Shown: in pieces, positions 14,853-16,418 of the stretch
How the letters are laid out: each line of letters opens with the position of its first letter
How positions within the stretch are numbered: position 1 is the stretch's first letter
NCBI GenBank assembly: GCA_945875935.1
Contig: CAMCNE010000049.1
Location: 1 to 16,418 of the forward strand
DNA from: Bordetella parapertussis
Lineage (GTDB): Bacteria; Pseudomonadota; Gammaproteobacteria; Burkholderiales; Burkholderiaceae_C
Reading direction: 5' to 3'
Length of the DNA: 16,418 nucleotides
The notes under the pieces: generated by a model
Databases searched by the model: none
Told to the model about the DNA's origin: nothing
The model's input: the letters and a program-made list of their open reading frames with translations, nothing else
Made by a program: the position numbers and the translations under genes

Positions 14853-15334
14853 GCCTGGATCGAAGACCAGCGGCGCTACTTTCTGGGCGATGGTGGGCAG
14901 CACATGGGCGAGGCTGCGCTCAACCGGCAACTCAACGAGATCTGGTCACGACGTATCGCAAACCTGGTCACGGCCGGCGCTGTGCTGATGGTGCTGACGG
15001 CGGTGTTTCATAGGTTATTTGCCTACCTTAGCAACAGCAGCCACGACTGGGCCTTGCGCAGCCTGATCTTCGGCTTCAGTCTGATCTTTGGTGCCGCGGG
15101 GCTGTGCAAGGTGCACCAGCAAGCCAGTGCGTTTGCTGGGCACGCCAAGAATTACGGGCACATGGGCCAGGCGCTGCAGCTCGCGCGCACCCGCTTGGAT
15201 GCCGCGCTCGCGGCCAGCCACTGCGAGCAGGCGGCGGCGCTGATCCAGGCAATGGCATCGAGGCGTTGGCCGAAAACGCAGACTGGCTGCTGCTGCACCG
15301 CGACAGGCCCGTGTCGGCGCAGGGCTTCGGGTGA
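14853..15334 (+). pseudogene. C-terminal fragment of a SLATT-like two-TM effector, frameshifted
   Basis: The frame opens right after TAG 14850-14852 and has no start of its own: AWIEDQRRYFLGDGGQ, then two hydrophobic segments (IANLVTAGAVLMVLTAVF, ~14962-15013; WALRSLIFGFSLIFGAAGL, ~15049-15105), then a helical region to ALIQA near 15258. There the sense passes to the next frame (GIEALAENADWLLLHRDRP) and ends at TGA 15332-15334, so one base seems to be lost near 15258-15263. The two-helix layout and the ending EALAENADWLLLHRDRP resemble SLATT (SMODS and SLOG-associating 2TM effector) proteins, thought to be membrane-acting effectors in nucleotide-signalling immunity. The sensor half is missing. 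The assignment is by pattern memory only. Confidence 0.55.
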
Positions 15335-15355
15335 AAGTCACCCGAATAGCAAGTC

Positions 15356-15573
15356 GCGCTGTTGTTTCAACGTTATGCCGGCCGGGTCGGCAATCTAGTC
15401 GACAAATCACTGGCACAGCAATTGGGGGCAGGCTCGGTACGCATGCTGTTTCGTCGGTTCATCGGCCTGTCGATGGATCACTTAGTGTAGGTGCCGAGGG
15501 TCTTCACCAAGAATCGCCAGCGCCTGATCGAGCACGATGCAGCGGTGGCGTTGTTCAATGAGGCGATCAACAT
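15356..15573 (+). pseudogene. IS5-type transposase remnant with in-frame stop
   Basis: In one frame the text reads SVRMLFRRFIGLSMDHLV, stop, VPRVFTKNRQRLIEHDAAVA and LFNEAI. This matches the conserved N-terminal block of IS5/IS1182-like transposases (LFRWFVGLS...VW...VFTKNRERL). The TAG at 15488-15490 falls where the family has Trp, consistent with TGG to TAG. The convincing part begins near 15440; 15356-15430 (LLFQRYAGRVGNLVDK) is in frame but unassigned. The catalytic DDE region is absent, so it cannot transpose. It joins directly to the DUF3857-tail remnant at ~15573. Confidence 0.7.
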
Positions 15574-15678
15574 GCACTTGGTGCGTGAGTACACGGTGCA
15601 TCGGCGTGCAACGCGACCAACGATGCGGACTGGGCGGCGCTGCAGAGGGATTTGCGGGGGCGGGTGTTTTTCAGGTAG
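15573..15678 (+). pseudogene. Decayed 3' end of a second DUF3857-type gene
   Basis: It aligns with 12423-12552. VREYTVHR is in one frame, then after a short deletion NATNDADWAALQRDLRGRVF is in another, ending at TAG 15676-15678. It lacks a 12-nt block (TTGCCGGTGCTG type) and ~10 nt near CGGCG that copy A has, so it is a diverged paralogue or decayed duplicate, not a fresh copy. Confidence 0.85.
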
Positions 15679-15698
15679 CCACTAGTGTCAACCCCCCC
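15640..15698 (+). repeat. Direct repeat, copy B
   Basis: Partner of 12514-12572: 59 nt with one mismatch, last 35 nt identical, ending in the same C7 run. Downstream it differs; CCCCC-ACGC-GGGGG (15694-15707) can form a hairpin followed by ATT, perhaps a weak terminator. Confidence 0.95.
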
Positions 15699-15812
15699 AC
15701 GCGGGGGATTGCCAATAAATCGCGACTAGCGTAGCGTCAGGAAGCTTAAGTCGAAAAGCCCTCTTGATAGACCACGCAGCAAACTACACGTGTAAATTCT
15801 TCGGGCGTAAAA

Positions 15813-16418
15813 ATGGCAGCTTTTACTGGTTCATTAATCATCACCGGCATACGTTTACCGATCGCCGCTTGGTGGGGTTGGGCCAATGGCGGCACCGATG
15901 CAATGTTTTCGACACTCTGGTTGGTCAGCGTGTTGGCGGTGATGGAGGTTTCGCTATCGTTCGACAACGCCGTGGTGAACGCATCGGTTCTTAAAACTTA
16001 GAGTCTGTTTTGGCAGAAACTATCTTTGACAGTAGGAATTTTAGTTGCGGTATTTGGAATGCGACTTGTTTTCCCGATTTTGATCGTGTCAGCGACATCT
16101 GATTTGAGCTTTTCGCAAACTTGGGATCTAGCGCTAGAAAACCCTAACGACTATTCATCACGTCTTGACGTCCATCATGCAGATATTTCGGCATTCGGCG
16201 GAGTATTTTTGTTGCTTGTATTCCTAAATTTTATATTAGACGAAGAGAAAGAAATTCACTGGCTTCATTGGATCGAATCACGCCTGGCTTCCCTTGGAAA
16301 GATTAACTCAGTGGCCGTGTTCGTGGCACTGAGCGTGCTGTTCCTGTCGTTATCATTGGTGGAACCGGAGAAGAAATTCGACGTCGTAATCGCGGGGCTA
16401 GTCGGGATCTTTGTCTAT
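15813..16418 (+). pseudogene. DUF475 / TerC-like integral membrane protein, interrupted by amber stop, 3' truncated by window
   Basis: ATG 15813 begins MAAFTGSLIITGIRLPIAAW, with helices near 5-25 and 35-52 and the family block LAVMEVSLSFDNAVVNASVL. TAG at 15999-16001 follows VLKT, after which the same frame continues as SLFWQKLSLTVGILVAVFGM, RLVFPILIVSA, DISAFGGVFLLLVF, DEEKEIHWLHWIESRL and more to the window edge. The parts before and after the stop together match the DUF475 pattern continuously, with no frameshift, so one codon (probably Met or another sense codon) became TAG. DUF475 belongs to the TerC superfamily, of uncertain transport or metal function. No ribosome site is evident. It could be a pseudogene, a stop read through, or a sequencing error. 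Confidence 0.85.

Noticed and set aside
1..16418. CRISPR array or long tandem repeat
   Set aside because: No regularly spaced repeats were seen by eye; the only long repeat found is the DUF3857-tail pair.

Overview
The window looks like a chromosomal segment of a GC-rich betaproteobacterium, probably Burkholderiales. This is inferred from strong G/C third positions, a thiO-thiS-thiG-thiE cluster, and the RbgA and ferredoxin-NADP reductase types. No rRNA or other decisive taxonomic marker is present. The first ~12.5 kb reads as native, high-GC DNA. From ~12.57 kb to the end, composition swings (AT-rich at ~13.55-14.8 kb and after ~15.7 kb) and broken genes appear, which suggests acquired and decaying material.

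Layout. 1-619: 3' part of a ferredoxin-NADP reductase (thioredoxin-reductase-like). 592-2883 (-): exported TPR protein with a C-terminal alpha/beta-hydrolase-like domain whose nucleophile position is Gly. 3056-3532 (+): stand-alone receiver domain with Asn at the phosphoacceptor position. 3501-4433 (-): ribosome-assembly GTPase RbgA/YlqF. 4570-4669 (+): TPP riboswitch. 4842-5699 (-): thiD. 5753-8751 (+): tightly packed thiO-thiS-thiG-thiE. 8828-8903: tRNA-Asn(GTT) with its own terminator. 8947-9540: no convincing gene. 9541-12552 (+): two small conserved-looking proteins, then an exported DUF3857/transglutaminase-like protein.

The 3' end of the DUF3857 gene recurs as a decayed copy at ~15.57-15.70 kb; the last 59 nt match with one mismatch. 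Between the copies lie an intact small alpha/beta hydrolase, a short ORF, a two-helix membrane protein, a YbjN-like protein, a frameshifted fragment resembling a SLATT 2TM effector, and an IS5-like transposase remnant. After the second copy comes a DUF475/TerC-like membrane protein gene with an in-frame amber stop, running off the window.

How the genes fit together. ThiO makes dehydroglycine, ThiS carries sulfur and ThiG builds the thiazole. ThiD supplies HMP-PP and ThiE joins the halves to thiamine phosphate. The TPP riboswitch points toward thiOSGE, but thiD lies between on the opposite strand. Riboswitch-controlled transcription would therefore be antisense to thiD before reaching thiO. 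No thiC is visible. The most unusual points are this arrangement, two proteins that keep a known fold but lack the key catalytic or phospho residue, and the repeat-bounded accessory segment.
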